Source of the DNA: Gammaproteobacteria bacterium | GTDB taxonomy: Bacteria; Pseudomonadota; Gammaproteobacteria; JACCXJ01 | Direction: 5' to 3' | NCBI GenBank assembly: GCA_013697045.1 | Contig: JACCXJ010000082.1 | Span: 1 to 32,396, forward strand | DNA length: 32,396 nucleotides | Shown: piece by piece, positions 7,912 through 16,632 of the stretch | Numbering within the stretch: the stretch's first letter is position 1 | Layout of the letters: every line of letters begins with the position of its first letter | Position numbers and translations under genes: made by a program | Notes under the pieces: model-generated | Database searches by the model: none | What the model saw: only the letters and a program-made list of their open reading frames with translations | What the model was told of the DNA's origin: nothing

Positions 7912-8817
7912 TCAATCGCCGAGACCCAGTCGCTGCAAGGCGCACGCATCATCGGACCAGTGCTCTTTGACCTTCACCCAAGTCCGCAGAAAGACCCTGC
8001 GGCCGAACATGCGCTCCATGTCCAACCGTGCCTCCTCGCCCACGCGTTTGAGCACCGCGCCGCCCTGACCGATGACGATGCGTTTCTGCCCCCTGCGCTC
8101 GACCCAGATCGTGGCACCGATCCGGTCGAGACCCTCCACGCATTCGAACTCGTCGATCACGACGGACAGGCGATGCGGTACCTCGGCACCGAGTATCCGC
8201 AAGAGCTTCTCACGGATCAACTCGGCCGCGAAAAAACGCTCGCTACGGTCGGTCAACTGATCGTCCGGGTAGACATGCACTCCCTCCGGCAGCAGGTGTA
8301 ATACAGCCTCTTCGAGGGCTGCGATGTTGTCGCCGTTGGCACTCGAAATCGGTATCACTTCCGCGAATTCCATCAATCCACCGACTTGATCGAGAAACGG
8401 TAAAAGCAGGCGCTTGTCGCCGACCCTGTCGACCTTGTTGATGGCGAGGATCACCGGCTGACACCGGTCCCGGATCCGCGCGAGGACATACTGGTCGGCA
8501 TCGGTCCAGCGCAGTGCCGCGATCAGGAAGACCAACACGTGTACGTCGTCGATGGCGCGACAGGCCGCACGGTTCAGCGCACGGTCGAGCGCCCGCCCTT
8601 CGGCCCGGTGTAGTCCCGGAGTATCGATGTAGACCGCCTGATCGTTTCCGCTAGTCTTGATCCCGAGGATGGCGTAACGGGTGGTTTCGGGCTTGCGTGA
8701 GGTGATGCTGAGCTTCTGTCCCAGCACGCGGTTCAAGAGCGTGGATTTCCCCACATTGGGCCGGCCTACGATGGCGACCATGCCACAATGGCCGGCTATC
8801 GTTCGCCGCTGATCCAC
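7912..8817 (-). CDS. era: GTPase Era
   Basis: Era is an essential GTPase that binds the 3' end of 16S rRNA and assists 30S maturation. The G1 motif GRPNVGKS is at residues 18-25, followed by KPETTRYAILGI (switch I region), DTPGLH (G3), NKVD (G4) and SSANGDNI (G5). The C-terminal KH domain carries KRIVIGQGGAVLKRVGEEARLDMERMFG. Length 301 is standard. The start is a GTG two bases after the rnc stop, so the two genes are tightly coupled, as in most proteobacteria. Confidence 0.97.
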   Translation of the reverse strand: MDQRRTIAGHCGMVAIVGRPNVGKSTLLNRVLGQKLSITSRKPETTRYAILGIKTSGNDQAVYIDTPGLHRAEGRALDRALNRAACRAIDDVHVLVFLIAALRWTDADQYVLARIRDRCQPVILAINKVDRVGDKRLLLPFLDQVGGLMEFAEVIPISSANGDNIAALEEAVLHLLPEGVHVYPDDQLTDRSERFFAAELIREKLLRILGAEVPHRLSVVIDEFECVEGLDRIGATIWVERRGQKRIVIGQGGAVLKRVGEEARLDMERMFGRRVFLRTWVKVKEHWSDDACALQRLGLGD

Positions 8818-8819
8818 GG

Positions 8820-9533
8820 CTAGTCCTCCGGGATCTTGCCGGCGGCAGCGCCGCCCGTCAGGAGCACTAGCGCGGCCTGTGCGGCGGCCTGTTCGGCACG
8901 CCTGCGACTACTCCCCTGGCCGCTCACGGGCACCCCCAGCGCGGCGCTGGCACAACTGACCGTAAACACCCGACGGTGCGGTGGACCCGCGATGTCGGTA
9001 ACGTCGTAGATCGGGATCGGCAGGTGACGGGATTGGAGGCGCTCCTGGAGCTCGGTCTTCGGGTCCTTACGAAGACCATTGCGAACCAGGTTCGCCAACG
9101 TACCGGCAAACCAGGGGAGCACCTCGGCGCGACACGCCTCGATCCCCCCGTCCAGGTAAATGGCGCCGATGACGGCCTCGAGGGCATTTGCGAGGTTGGA
9201 GTCCCGCTCTGCCCCGCCGCTCCTTTTTTCGCCTTCACCAAGGACCAGGTGGGGACCCAGCACGAGGCCTCGGGCGAGCCGGGCCAGGGTTTCTCGTTTG
9301 ACCAGGGAGGCGCGCAGGCGGCTCAGCTGTCCCTCGTTGGCTCCGGGGAAACGCTCATACAGGCTTTCGCCTATAAGCAAGGCGAGCACCGCATCTCCCA
9401 AGAATTCCAGGCGCTCGTTATTGGCCTCGCCGGCACTGCTGTGGGTCAGCGCGGCCCGCAGCAACGCCGCGTCGCGGAAACGGTGGCCGAGACGCGCAGG
9501 GAGATCGTGGGCCCGCTCACTCCGTGGCGGCAC
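8820..9533 (-). CDS. rnc: Ribonuclease III
   Basis: RNase III cleaves double-stranded RNA, including the rRNA precursor. The signature NERLEFLGDAVLALLIGESLY and the second acidic cluster (SNLANALEAVIGAIYLDGG) supply the metal-binding carboxylates. The C-terminal double-stranded RNA-binding domain begins DPKTELQERLQSRHLPIPIY and ends SSRRRAEQAAAQAAL. I start it at the GTG at 9533 (MPPRSERAHDL), giving 237 residues close to the E. coli length and overlapping the upstream DUF4845 gene by 17 nt. The ORF track's ATG at 9605 adds 24 residues that lie fully inside that gene. The start choice is moderately sure. Confidence 0.95.
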   Translation of the reverse strand: MPPRSERAHDLPARLGHRFRDAALLRAALTHSSAGEANNERLEFLGDAVLALLIGESLYERFPGANEGQLSRLRASLVKRETLARLARGLVLGPHLVLGEGEKRSGGAERDSNLANALEAVIGAIYLDGGIEACRAEVLPWFAGTLANLVRNGLRKDPKTELQERLQSRHLPIPIYDVTDIAGPPHRRVFTVSCASAALGVPVSGQGSSRRRAEQAAAQAALVLLTGGAAAGKIPED

Positions 9534-9924
9534 CGGCGATGGTGATGCTCTCGTCGATTTTGAGGACGACATCGAGGTTGCCGAACAAGGGAGCGCGCGC
9601 CTCATAGGCCATGCGCACCAGCCGCTGCCTGCCGCTCGGGTCGCGTTTCACGCTCAAGGCGTTCTTGATCGTGGCATCGGTGAAGCGATCGACGTCGGAG
9701 ACCTCGAAGTTGCGCATGACCAGGGTGCGGATTTCGTGGGCGGTCTTCTGGGCGATGTCCGGCTGGCTGGCAATGGCCTCCAGCGCGGCGCGGACCTTGA
9801 AGCTCTCGTTATAAAGTGGAAAGAGCTTCATGACGACGAGCGCCATGAAACCGACGAGGACGCAGACGACGAAGAAGCCGATCAACGTAACCCCGCGCTG
9901 GGAAGAGGGGACCCGAGGTAACAT
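9517..9924 (-). CDS. DUF4845 family membrane protein
   Basis: This is a small inner-membrane protein of unknown role, encoded between lepB and rnc in many gammaproteobacteria (established context). The start MLPRVPSSQRGVTLIGFF at 9924 has GGAG nine bases upstream and is better than the ORF track's start 22 codons earlier. One membrane segment (GFFVVCVLVGFMALVVMKL) near the N-terminus is preceded by RGVTLIGF, which resembles a prepilin leader, although Glu5 is missing. The rest is a soluble domain with LYNESFKVRAALEAIA. It has 135 residues and overlaps rnc at its 3' end. Confidence 0.85.
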   Translation of the reverse strand: MLPRVPSSQRGVTLIGFFVVCVLVGFMALVVMKLFPLYNESFKVRAALEAIASQPDIAQKTAHEIRTLVMRNFEVSDVDRFTDATIKNALSVKRDPSGRQRLVRMAYEARAPLFGNLDVVLKIDESITIAGAATE

Positions 9925-9952
9925 GGTTTGTTCTCCGATTACAGAGATGGAA

Positions 9953-10750
9953 TCAATCGATATAGCGACCGATGCGCGTCCATCTGACACCCGTATTCTC
10001 GGTGTCCCAGCTCATCCAGATCAAGAACGCCTTCCCGATCAGGTGATCATCGGGGACCGTGCCCCAGGAACGGCTGTCACGGCTGTTGTCCCGGTTATCC
10101 CCCATCACGAAGTAGTGGCCCTCCGGGACCACGACCTCGCTGTCGAGAGAGGGTCGCTCCGGTTCGATCAGGATTGGATGGACGACCGTGCCCAGGGTCT
10201 CGTACCGGAGATCGGCCTGTGCGCCGGACCCGCCATCGTCGTACACGCCGCGCGGCGCCTGCTCGACCGGCTCACCGTTGATCCGGAGGGTCTTGTCTCT
10301 ATAGCCGATGCGATCACCGGGCAGCCCGACCACGCGTTTGATGAAGGGCGTCGAGGGGTCCTCGGGGTAGCGGAACACCATCACATCCCCGCGCTTCGGG
10401 GATCCCAGCTCGAAGACCTTGGCGTTCAAGACCGGCAGGCGGATCCCATAGGTGAACTTGTTGACCAGGATGAAATCGCCGACGAGCAGGGTCGGGATCA
10501 TCGACCCCGACGGGATCCTGAAGGGCTCGACGAGGAACGAGCGCAACAGTAATACGATCAGGAATATCGGGAAGAACGACCGGGCGTATTCGACGAGGAC
10601 GGGGCGTTTCGGCCCCCCTTCTGGCAGGTCGGCGGCTTTCCCGACCACGCCGCCACGGCGTCCGGGCGCCAGAAATACCACATCGAACAGGCAAATGACA
10701 CCGCTGGTCGCGACCAGGAGAACCAGGATCACCGCGAAATCGATGTTCAT
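9953..10750 (-). CDS. lepB: Signal peptidase I
   Basis: LepB removes signal peptides from exported proteins at the periplasmic face of the inner membrane. Two N-terminal membrane segments flank a cytoplasmic loop ([18 protein letters not shown] and [19 protein letters not shown]). The catalytic serine is S83 in PSGSMIPTL and the catalytic lysine is K138 in [13 protein letters not shown]. The box with [14 protein letters not shown] is also present. The start at 10750 overlaps the lepA stop as ATGA; the ORF track's longer start lies inside lepA. Length is 265 residues. Confidence 0.96.
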   Translation of the reverse strand: MNIDFAVILVLLVATSGVICLFDVVFLAPGRRGGVVGKAADLPEGGPKRPVLVEYARSFFPIFLIVLLLRSFLVEPFRIPSGSMIPTLLVGDFILVNKFTYGIRLPVLNAKVFELGSPKRGDVMVFRYPEDPSTPFIKRVVGLPGDRIGYRDKTLRINGEPVEQAPRGVYDDGGSGAQADLRYETLGTVVHPILIEPERPSLDSEVVVPEGHYFVMGDNRDNSRDSRSWGTVPDDHLIGKAFLIWMSWDTENTGVRWTRIGRYID

Positions 10751-12543
10751 TTCTGCTTTCCCACCGTGAGCACGGCCATGAATGCCTCTTGCGGGATCTC
10801 GACGGTGCCGAACTGTTTCATGCGTTTTTTCCCCGCCTTCTGCTTCTCGAGCAATTTGCGCTTGCGCGTCACGTCGCCGCCATAACACTTGGCCGTGACG
10901 TTCTTGCGCACGGGTTTCACGGTCTCACGCGCCACCACCTGCGACCCGATCACCGCCTGGATCGCCACCTCGAACTGCTGCCGAGGGATCAGGTCCTTCA
11001 TTTTCCCCGCGAGCTCGCGCCCACGCCTTTGGGATTCGGCATGGTGCACGATCGAGGACAGGGCATCGACCCGATCCCCGTTGATCAAGACATCGAGCTT
11101 GACCACGCGCGCGGCCTGGAAGCGCCGGAAGGTATAGTCGAGTGATCCGTAGCCGCGCGTGACCGATTTCAAGCGGTCGAAGAAATCGAGCACCATCTCG
11201 CTCATCGGCAGCTCGTAACTCAAGGCCACCTGGTGGCCCAGGTACTGGAGACGTTTTTGCACCCCACGGCGCTCGACACACAGGGTGATGACGTTGCCCA
11301 CGTATTCCTGCGGCACCAGGATATCGACTTCTATGATCGGCTCGCGCGTCTCGGCGATGGTGTTCTGCGCGGGGAGGCGCGCCGGGTTGTCGATCCGGAG
11401 CACCTCTCCGCCCGTGGTCAGCACCTCGTAGACGACGGTCGGGGCCGTGGTGATGAGGTTGAGATCGTACTCGCGCTCCAGCCGTTCCTGGACGATCTCC
11501 ATGTGCAGGAGGCCCAGGAAACCGCAGCGAAAACCGAACCCCAGGGCCTCCGAGGTCTCGGGCTCGAAACGCAGCGAGGCATCGTTGAGACGCAGCTTCG
11601 AGAGCGCATCCCGGAAGGCCTCGTAGTCGCTGGAATCGACCGGATACAGGCCGGCGAACACATTGGGTTTGACGGCCGTGAACCCGGGCAGGGGCGCTTG
11701 CGCCGGGCGCACCGTATCGGTCAGGGTATCGCCCACGGGGGCGCCGTCGATGTCTTTGATGCCCGCGACCAAATAACCCACCGCGCCGGCTTCGAGGACC
11801 CGGCGCGGTACGCGCTTGGGCGTGAATATACCGATCTGTTCGGTCTGAAAATCCCTGCCCGTGGACATCACGCGGATCTTGGCGCCTTGTCTCAGGCTAC
11901 CGTCGAAGACGCGCACCAGAGAGACCACGCCGAGGTAATTATCGAACCACGAATCGATGATGAGCGCCTTGAGCGATCCCGTGGGATCGCCCGTCGGTGG
12001 CGGCACACGCCGCACGATCTCGCAGAGCAGCTCGCGTACCCCCTGGCCGGTCTTGGCACTGACGCGGGCCGCGTTCTCGGCATCGATGCCGATGATGTCC
12101 TCGATCTCGCGCGCCACCCGGGCAGGATCGGCGGCCGGGAGGTCGATCTTGTTGATGACCGGGATGATCTCGAGATGTTGCTCGGCGGCGGTGTGACAGT
12201 TCGCCACCGTCTGCGCCTCCACACCCTGTCCGGCATCTACGACCAAGAGCGCCCCTTCGCAGGCCGCGAGCGAACGCGAGACCTCGTAGCTGAAGTCTAC
12301 GTGCCCGGGCGTGTCGATGAAATTGATCTCGTAGGTCACGCCGTCGTCGGCCTCGAAGCCCAGGGTCACACTCTGCGCCTTGATGGTGATCCCGCGCTCC
12401 CGTTCGATATCCATGGAGTCCAGGACCTGGTTCGCCATCTCCCGCTCGGTCAACCCCCCACACAGTTGGATAAAGCGATCGGCGAGGGTGGATTTACCGT
12501 GATCGATATGGGCAATGATGGAGAAATTACGGATCCGCTCCAT
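10747..12543 (-). CDS. lepA: Elongation factor 4 (LepA)
   Basis: LepA/EF4 is a ribosomal GTPase related to EF-G, implicated in back-translocation and in 30S biogenesis. It has the motifs AHIDHGKS (G1), ERGITIKAQ (G2), DTPGHVDF (G3) and NKIDLPAAD (G4). The distinctive C-terminal domain contains [42 protein letters not shown] (quoted here as a family marker in outline: [14 protein letters not shown]). I take the ATG at 12543 (MERIRNF) rather than the TTG at 12549; no strong ribosome site is visible for either. About 598 residues is standard. lepB follows with a 4-nt overlap. Confidence 0.97.
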   Translation of the reverse strand: MERIRNFSIIAHIDHGKSTLADRFIQLCGGLTEREMANQVLDSMDIERERGITIKAQSVTLGFEADDGVTYEINFIDTPGHVDFSYEVSRSLAACEGALLVVDAGQGVEAQTVANCHTAAEQHLEIIPVINKIDLPAADPARVAREIEDIIGIDAENAARVSAKTGQGVRELLCEIVRRVPPPTGDPTGSLKALIIDSWFDNYLGVVSLVRVFDGSLRQGAKIRVMSTGRDFQTEQIGIFTPKRVPRRVLEAGAVGYLVAGIKDIDGAPVGDTLTDTVRPAQAPLPGFTAVKPNVFAGLYPVDSSDYEAFRDALSKLRLNDASLRFEPETSEALGFGFRCGFLGLLHMEIVQERLEREYDLNLITTAPTVVYEVLTTGGEVLRIDNPARLPAQNTIAETREPIIEVDILVPQEYVGNVITLCVERRGVQKRLQYLGHQVALSYELPMSEMVLDFFDRLKSVTRGYGSLDYTFRRFQAARVVKLDVLINGDRVDALSSIVHHAESQRRGRELAGKMKDLIPRQQFEVAIQAVIGSQVVARETVKPVRKNVTAKCYGGDVTRKRKLLEKQKAGKKRMKQFGTVEIPQEAFMAVLTVGKQK

Positions 12544-12767
12544 GCTCAATAGCCGCGGAGATGGGAAACGCGGCTACGCAAACGCGCCGCCTCGAGATGA
12601 ATATTCGCGGGCATGGGAACGGGCAAGGGCATGGCAAGGGCTGCCGATCGGGGCGCCGATCGGGGCATGATTGTAACCGCTGGCCCGGTTCCGGCCAAAG
12701 GATGCCTCCTGGGCACGGCGCCGGCCCTATTCGAGCGCCGCGCCCCAAGGCCCTTTGATTCGGCCCT
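12544..12767. other. mucD-lepA intergenic spacer with short direct repeats
   Basis: There are 224 nt between mucD and lepA without a recognisable gene. On the plus strand it holds a near-tandem GCCGATCGGGG unit repeated twice and G-rich runs of the GGGCATGG/GGGCAAGG type. I see no clear promoter or terminator. Both flanking genes are read on the minus strand, so this could be an internal operon spacer. Confidence 0.4.
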
Positions 12768-14198
12768 CTACTCGGCCGGGACCTTGATGGCCAGAAAGAT
12801 GGGCTGGCCGGCCCGTTGCACCAGGATCGGCACCGATTTGCCGGCCGGGAGGGCCTCGACAAGTTCCTTGAAGTGCTTGGCGTCCTTGACCCGTTCGTCA
12901 TCGATCATGGTCACGATGTCGCCCTTGCGGATCCCGGCGCGGCGTGCGGGGCCGGGCTGGACGCGCTCGACCACGACCCCGTGGCCGGGCAGTTCCAGTT
13001 CCTCCCTCTGCTTATCGGTGAGGTCCTTGACGGCGATCTTGAGCCGGTTGTCGGTGGCGGTGTCGGCCTTGTCCGACGAGGCGTGCTTGAGCGTCTCCTC
13101 GGGCGGAAGCTCGCCGATCTCGAGGTCCACCTTCAAAGACTTGCCGTCGCGCACGATCTCGACCGGTATCTTTTTCCCGACCTCGGTGCCGCCGACGAGC
13201 GGCGGCAGATCGGACGACAGGTCGATCTCGACCCCGTTGAACTTCACGATCACATCGCCCGGCTTGATCCCGGCGGCGGCGGCGGGGCTGTCCGGCAGCA
13301 CCTTCGCGACCAGCGCGCCATGGGGCTTGTCCATGCCGAAGGACTCCGCCAATTCCCGCGTGACCTCTTGTATCAAAACGCCCAACCAGCCTCGCGAGAC
13401 CTTCCCCTTGTCCCGGATCTGGTGGTAGACGTTCATCACCACCTCGACCGGTATGGCGAACGACAGGCCCATGAACCCGCCGGTGCGGCTGTAGATCTGA
13501 GAATTGACCCCGACCACCTCGCCATCGAGATTGAAGAGTGGCCCGCCCGAGTTGCCGGGGTTGATGGCCACATCGGTCTGGATGAACGGCACATAGTTCT
13601 CGTTGGGCAGGGCCCTGCCCTTGGCGCTCACGATCCCGGCCGTCACCGAGTGATCGAAGCCGAACGGAGACCCGATCGCCAGGACCCATTCACCGACCTT
13701 GAGATCGGTGGCACGTCCGAGGCGCACCACCGGGAGGTCCTGGGCGTCGATCTTGAGCACCGCAAGGTCGCTGCGCTCGTCACTGCCGATGACCTTGGCG
13801 ACGAATACGCGCCGATCGCTCAAACTCACGTTGATCTCGTCGGCATCCTTGACCACGTGAAAGTTCGAAATGACATAGCCGTCGTTGGAGATGATGAACC
13901 CCGAGCCGAGCGAGGATCGCGGCGTGAGATCGGGCCCCTCCATGCCTTCACCGAAGAACTTCTTGAAGAAGTCATGCAGCGGGCTGTCCTCGGGGATGTC
14001 GGGGATCTGGAGTTGGGGTGCCGGCTCCTTCGCATCGCTCTTGACGCTGGTCCCAATGTTGACGACCGCGGGGCTGTTGTCCTCCGCCAATTGCACGAAG
14101 TCGGGGAGCTCGCGCGCCTCCGCCATCGAGGGCCACTGCCAGCCCACAACCAGCAGCACGGCGACCAGGGCCGTGCGTATGCACTGTACCAACACCAT
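12768..14198 (-). CDS. mucD: Periplasmic Do-type serine protease (MucD/DegP family)
   Basis: MucD is a periplasmic HtrA-type protease and chaperone that degrades misfolded envelope proteins and dampens the sigma-E response. A signal peptide (VLVQCIRTALVAVLLVVGW, cleavage near AEA) starts at the ATG at 14198, which has AGAGGA upstream. The catalytic triad is H114 (SNFHVV), D144 (RSDLAVL) and S217 (GNSGGPL). Two PDZ domains follow, each with a ligand loop (RGWLGVLIQEV and GVVVERVQPGPARRAGI). Length is 476 residues. It lies downstream of mucB with no mucC between them. Confidence 0.94.
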   Translation of the reverse strand: MVLVQCIRTALVAVLLVVGWQWPSMAEARELPDFVQLAEDNSPAVVNIGTSVKSDAKEPAPQLQIPDIPEDSPLHDFFKKFFGEGMEGPDLTPRSSLGSGFIISNDGYVISNFHVVKDADEINVSLSDRRVFVAKVIGSDERSDLAVLKIDAQDLPVVRLGRATDLKVGEWVLAIGSPFGFDHSVTAGIVSAKGRALPNENYVPFIQTDVAINPGNSGGPLFNLDGEVVGVNSQIYSRTGGFMGLSFAIPVEVVMNVYHQIRDKGKVSRGWLGVLIQEVTRELAESFGMDKPHGALVAKVLPDSPAAAAGIKPGDVIVKFNGVEIDLSSDLPPLVGGTEVGKKIPVEIVRDGKSLKVDLEIGELPPEETLKHASSDKADTATDNRLKIAVKDLTDKQREELELPGHGVVVERVQPGPARRAGIRKGDIVTMIDDERVKDAKHFKELVEALPAGKSVPILVQRAGQPIFLAIKVPAE

Positions 14199-14298
14199 GA
14201 CTATCCTCTCACTCCACGTAAATTTGCTCGAGGCCCACAGGGCCGCGATATCGGGACACGCTAGGGATCTCGCCGGACACCGCCGGGCTCGGCACGGG

Positions 14299-15312
14299 TC
14301 ACGGCCGAGCCGGCACGAAGGCAACCGAAGCCGCGATTTGGCGCACGGTGGTCGCGGGCACCTCCCCGAGCACCGTGACCTGATAACCGTCGGCCCAGGT
14401 GCTGTACGAATTCAGGGCCCCCATCGACGCATGGCCTTCGATGCGCTCCGTCGCCTCGGTGGCCTTCTCGGTGAACACCGATACAGACGCGAGCCCGTCG
14501 GAGTATACCGCATGCTTGACCGGTTCGGTGCCGTCCGCCATGGCGCGGGCCTGATCCTCCTGCATCATGAAGCCGGGTGGGATCCACCGGACCTGCCATT
14601 GACCCCTGGGCCACTTTGCGCTGGATAAGGCCTCAGCGATGTGTTTGGCCCCGGTGTACCAACTGTAACCCTGACCGCTGATCCCGGCCTCGAGCCAGGC
14701 CTCGGGGATCCTCGAACGAACCTTGAGGTCCGTGAACAGGACCTGCTCCACAACCTCCCCGCCACCGTCGATCACCTCCGACTTGAGCAGCAGATCGGAC
14801 TTCGAGTCCACCCACAGGCGATAACCGTAGCGATCCGGGGTCTTGGGCGCGATGCCGACCACCGAGGCCGGACGGCCCGCGATGCGATCCCCGCCCAGGA
14901 CGGAAAAGTCATAGTACGCAGCGAGCGATTCCACCGGCCGCGACAGCGTGGCGCCGAGGATCTGGCGCGGCGGGCGCCTGTCGACCACGACCGCGCGGTC
15001 GCGAGGAAAGATGCAGGTCACCTCGTCATTGCGGCGGATCACCTCCTTGGCGGGACCCATGAGGGAGATCAGACGCTCCCGTTCGCCGCCCGCTTCGCCC
15101 CGGTGGACGATGCGCATCATGGACACGCGGCTGCCACGCATCGACACGAAGGTCCCGTGGTAGCTCAAGCTACGCGTGGCCTCGGACATCTTGGTGAGGA
15201 GCATGCGCGCCTGTGCGCCGGATTCCACCGCGGCGGCGGGCCAGACGACCCCGCTTAGGAGCGCGAGCCACAAGCACTGCACCGACCGGTGCGGGCTAGG
15301 GATTCGAGTCAT
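14299..15312 (-). CDS. mucB: MucB/RseB sigma-E regulatory protein
   Basis: RseB/MucB is a periplasmic protein that binds the anti-sigma factor RseA and shields it from DegS; it senses lipopolysaccharide and mislocalised lipoproteins. The start MTRIPSPHRS at 15312 is followed by a signal peptide (LWLALLSGVVWPAAAV). The LolA-like N-terminal domain includes ATRSLSYHGTFVSMRGSRV and RIVHRGEAGGERERLISLMG. The C-terminal domain has WQVRWIPPGFMM and VYSDGLASVSVFTE, both hallmarks. It has 337 residues and overlaps the end of rseA by 17 nt, so expression is coupled. Confidence 0.94.
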   Translation of the reverse strand: MTRIPSPHRSVQCLWLALLSGVVWPAAAVESGAQARMLLTKMSEATRSLSYHGTFVSMRGSRVSMMRIVHRGEAGGERERLISLMGPAKEVIRRNDEVTCIFPRDRAVVVDRRPPRQILGATLSRPVESLAAYYDFSVLGGDRIAGRPASVVGIAPKTPDRYGYRLWVDSKSDLLLKSEVIDGGGEVVEQVLFTDLKVRSRIPEAWLEAGISGQGYSWYTGAKHIAEALSSAKWPRGQWQVRWIPPGFMMQEDQARAMADGTEPVKHAVYSDGLASVSVFTEKATEATERIEGHASMGALNSYSTWADGYQVTVLGEVPATTVRQIAASVAFVPARP

Positions 15313-15874
15313 GAACGACCGTCGTGAAGTACGGCGATGCCTCGGATGGTGACACCTCGGGGCCACTCAGGCTCCCGTCATACTGGTTGTGCATCAAGAG
15401 ATAGGTGGTCAGGCGCTCGGGGGTATCGTGGCGCTCGCCACCCCATAGGACGGCTGCATAGGGGATGTCCTCCGTCAGCGGGTGCCGTCCCGGATCGGCG
15501 GTTGGCGATGCGCCCTGCGACACCAAGCGGGGCTCGCGAGCCTTCGGGAACCAGTCACCCAGCTTGTAGAACGTGAACCCGGCGACGGAGGCCGCCATGG
15601 CCAACCCCAACGCCGGCCCGACCCGCACCCGCGGCCGCCGCCCGACCAGGATCGCCGGCTCGTCGTCGAGCGCGAGGGCGACCCGGGCGGGGAGACCCCG
15701 CGGCAGGGTCTCGGGCAGGCCGGCGCGCAGCGTGGTCCCAATCAAATGATAGCGAGCCCATTTTCCCCGCAGGCCATCGTCGTTCACACACGCCTCCACG
15801 AGCGTCCTGTGATCGCGATCCGAAAGCTCTCCGTCCATGAAGGACGACAACTGTTCGAGGGTATCCTGGCGCAT
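15296..15874 (-). CDS. rseA: Anti-sigma-E factor RseA/MucA
   Basis: RseA is an inner-membrane anti-sigma factor holding RpoE inactive until cleaved by DegS and RseP. The cytoplasmic sigma-binding domain is recognisable from MRQDTLEQLSSFMDGEL and RGKWARYHLIGTTLRAGL. One membrane segment lies at about residues 86-104 (GPALGLAMAASVAGFTFYK). The periplasmic tail has 88 residues and ends in a block (YLLMHNQYDGSLSG, ASPYFTTV) also seen in MucA-type proteins. Length is 192 residues. It begins 9 nt after rpoE and overlaps mucB. Confidence 0.92.
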   Translation of the reverse strand: MRQDTLEQLSSFMDGELSDRDHRTLVEACVNDDGLRGKWARYHLIGTTLRAGLPETLPRGLPARVALALDDEPAILVGRRPRVRVGPALGLAMAASVAGFTFYKLGDWFPKAREPRLVSQGASPTADPGRHPLTEDIPYAAVLWGGERHDTPERLTTYLLMHNQYDGSLSGPEVSPSEASPYFTTVVHDSNP

Positions 15875-15883
15875 AGCGGTCCG

Positions 15884-16459
15884 TTACTCCAAATAGGGTT
15901 TCAATCGATGATCGATGGCCTCGCGGGCCCGGAAAATCCGCGATCGGACGGTGCCGATCGGGCAAGTCATGACCTCGGCGATCTCTTCGTAGCTGAGTCC
16001 TTCGATCTCGCGCAGGGTGATCGCGGTCCGGAGGTCCTCCGGAAGCTGATCGATGGCCGTTGCGATGGCCTCCTGGATCTCCTCCGTGATCAAATAGTTC
16101 TCCGGCGTCGCGTAATCCTTGAGGAGCGCCGCGGGCTCGATCGCTTCACCGTCCATCCCGGTGGGGTCGGTCTCGAGCGGGCGTCGTGATTGTGCCACCA
16201 GGTGGTTCTTGGCGGTGTTGACGGCGATCCGGTAGATCCAGGTGTAAAACGCGCTGTCGCCGCGGAAGTTCGGCAGAGACCGATAGGCCTTCAGGAACGC
16301 GTCCTGGGCCACGTCCATGGCGTCACTGGGGTCTCGCACATAGCGTGAAATCAACTTCAAAATCCTATGCTGGTACTTCAGGACCAGCAGATCGAAAGCC
16401 TTCTTGTCGCCGCGCTGCACCCGCTCGACGAGCTGCGAATCTGCGCCGGTGTCGCCCAT
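15884..16459 (-). CDS. rpoE: RNA polymerase sigma factor RpoE/AlgU
   Basis: This is an extracytoplasmic-function sigma factor controlling the envelope stress regulon. The sigma2 region shows DLLVLKYQHRILKLISRYV, DAMDVAQDAFLKAYRSLPNFRG (core and -10 binding) and FYTWIYRIAVNTAKNHL. The sigma4 region has LPEDLRTAITLREIEGLSYEEIA and GTVRSRIFRAREAI. It has 191 residues, nearly the length of AlgU. GGGAGA lies nine bases upstream of the ATG. It heads the rseA-mucB-mucD operon, and a sigma-E-like promoter sits 40-66 nt upstream, consistent with autoregulation. nadB is divergent. Confidence 0.97.
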   Translation of the reverse strand: MGDTGADSQLVERVQRGDKKAFDLLVLKYQHRILKLISRYVRDPSDAMDVAQDAFLKAYRSLPNFRGDSAFYTWIYRIAVNTAKNHLVAQSRRPLETDPTGMDGEAIEPAALLKDYATPENYLITEEIQEAIATAIDQLPEDLRTAITLREIEGLSYEEIAEVMTCPIGTVRSRIFRAREAIDHRLKPYLE

Positions 16460-16498
16460 CCGGGCATTCTCCCTGTATTATTGTTGCGGCGCCACTCT

Positions 16499-16525
16499 GT
16501 AGACAGTCGTGTGCAGCCCGAGTTC
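16499..16525 (-). promoter_or_regulatory. Candidate sigma-E promoter of rpoE
   Basis: On the minus strand GAACTC is followed by a 16-nt spacer and TCTAC, close to the AlgU/RpoE consensus (GAACTT, 16-17 nt, TCTGA). Position 40-66 nt ahead of the rpoE ATG fits an autoregulated promoter. A separate TATAAT on the same strand at 16554-16559 could be a sigma-70 -10, but no good -35 is seen. Confidence 0.6.
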
Positions 16526-16632
16526 GCAGGGGAGCGGCGCTTGCGGACAATGCATTATAGCCCGCGGGCCGTGTCGTTCCGGCGACGCCGGCACGGCCTC
16601 ACCCCTCGGGAGCCCCCGGCACGGGTTCTAGG

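Noticed and set aside
11233-12552. 439-aa plus-strand ORF opposite lepA
   Set aside because: Exact antisense of the lepA coding region; long shadow ORFs are expected at this GC content.
12613-12670. Tandem-like GGGCATGG/GCCGATCGGGG runs as a CRISPR or regulatory repeat
   Set aside because: Too few, too short and irregular; no spacer structure.
12816-14264. 482-aa plus-strand ORF opposite mucD
   Set aside because: Antisense shadow; the mucD frame has complete catalytic and PDZ motifs.
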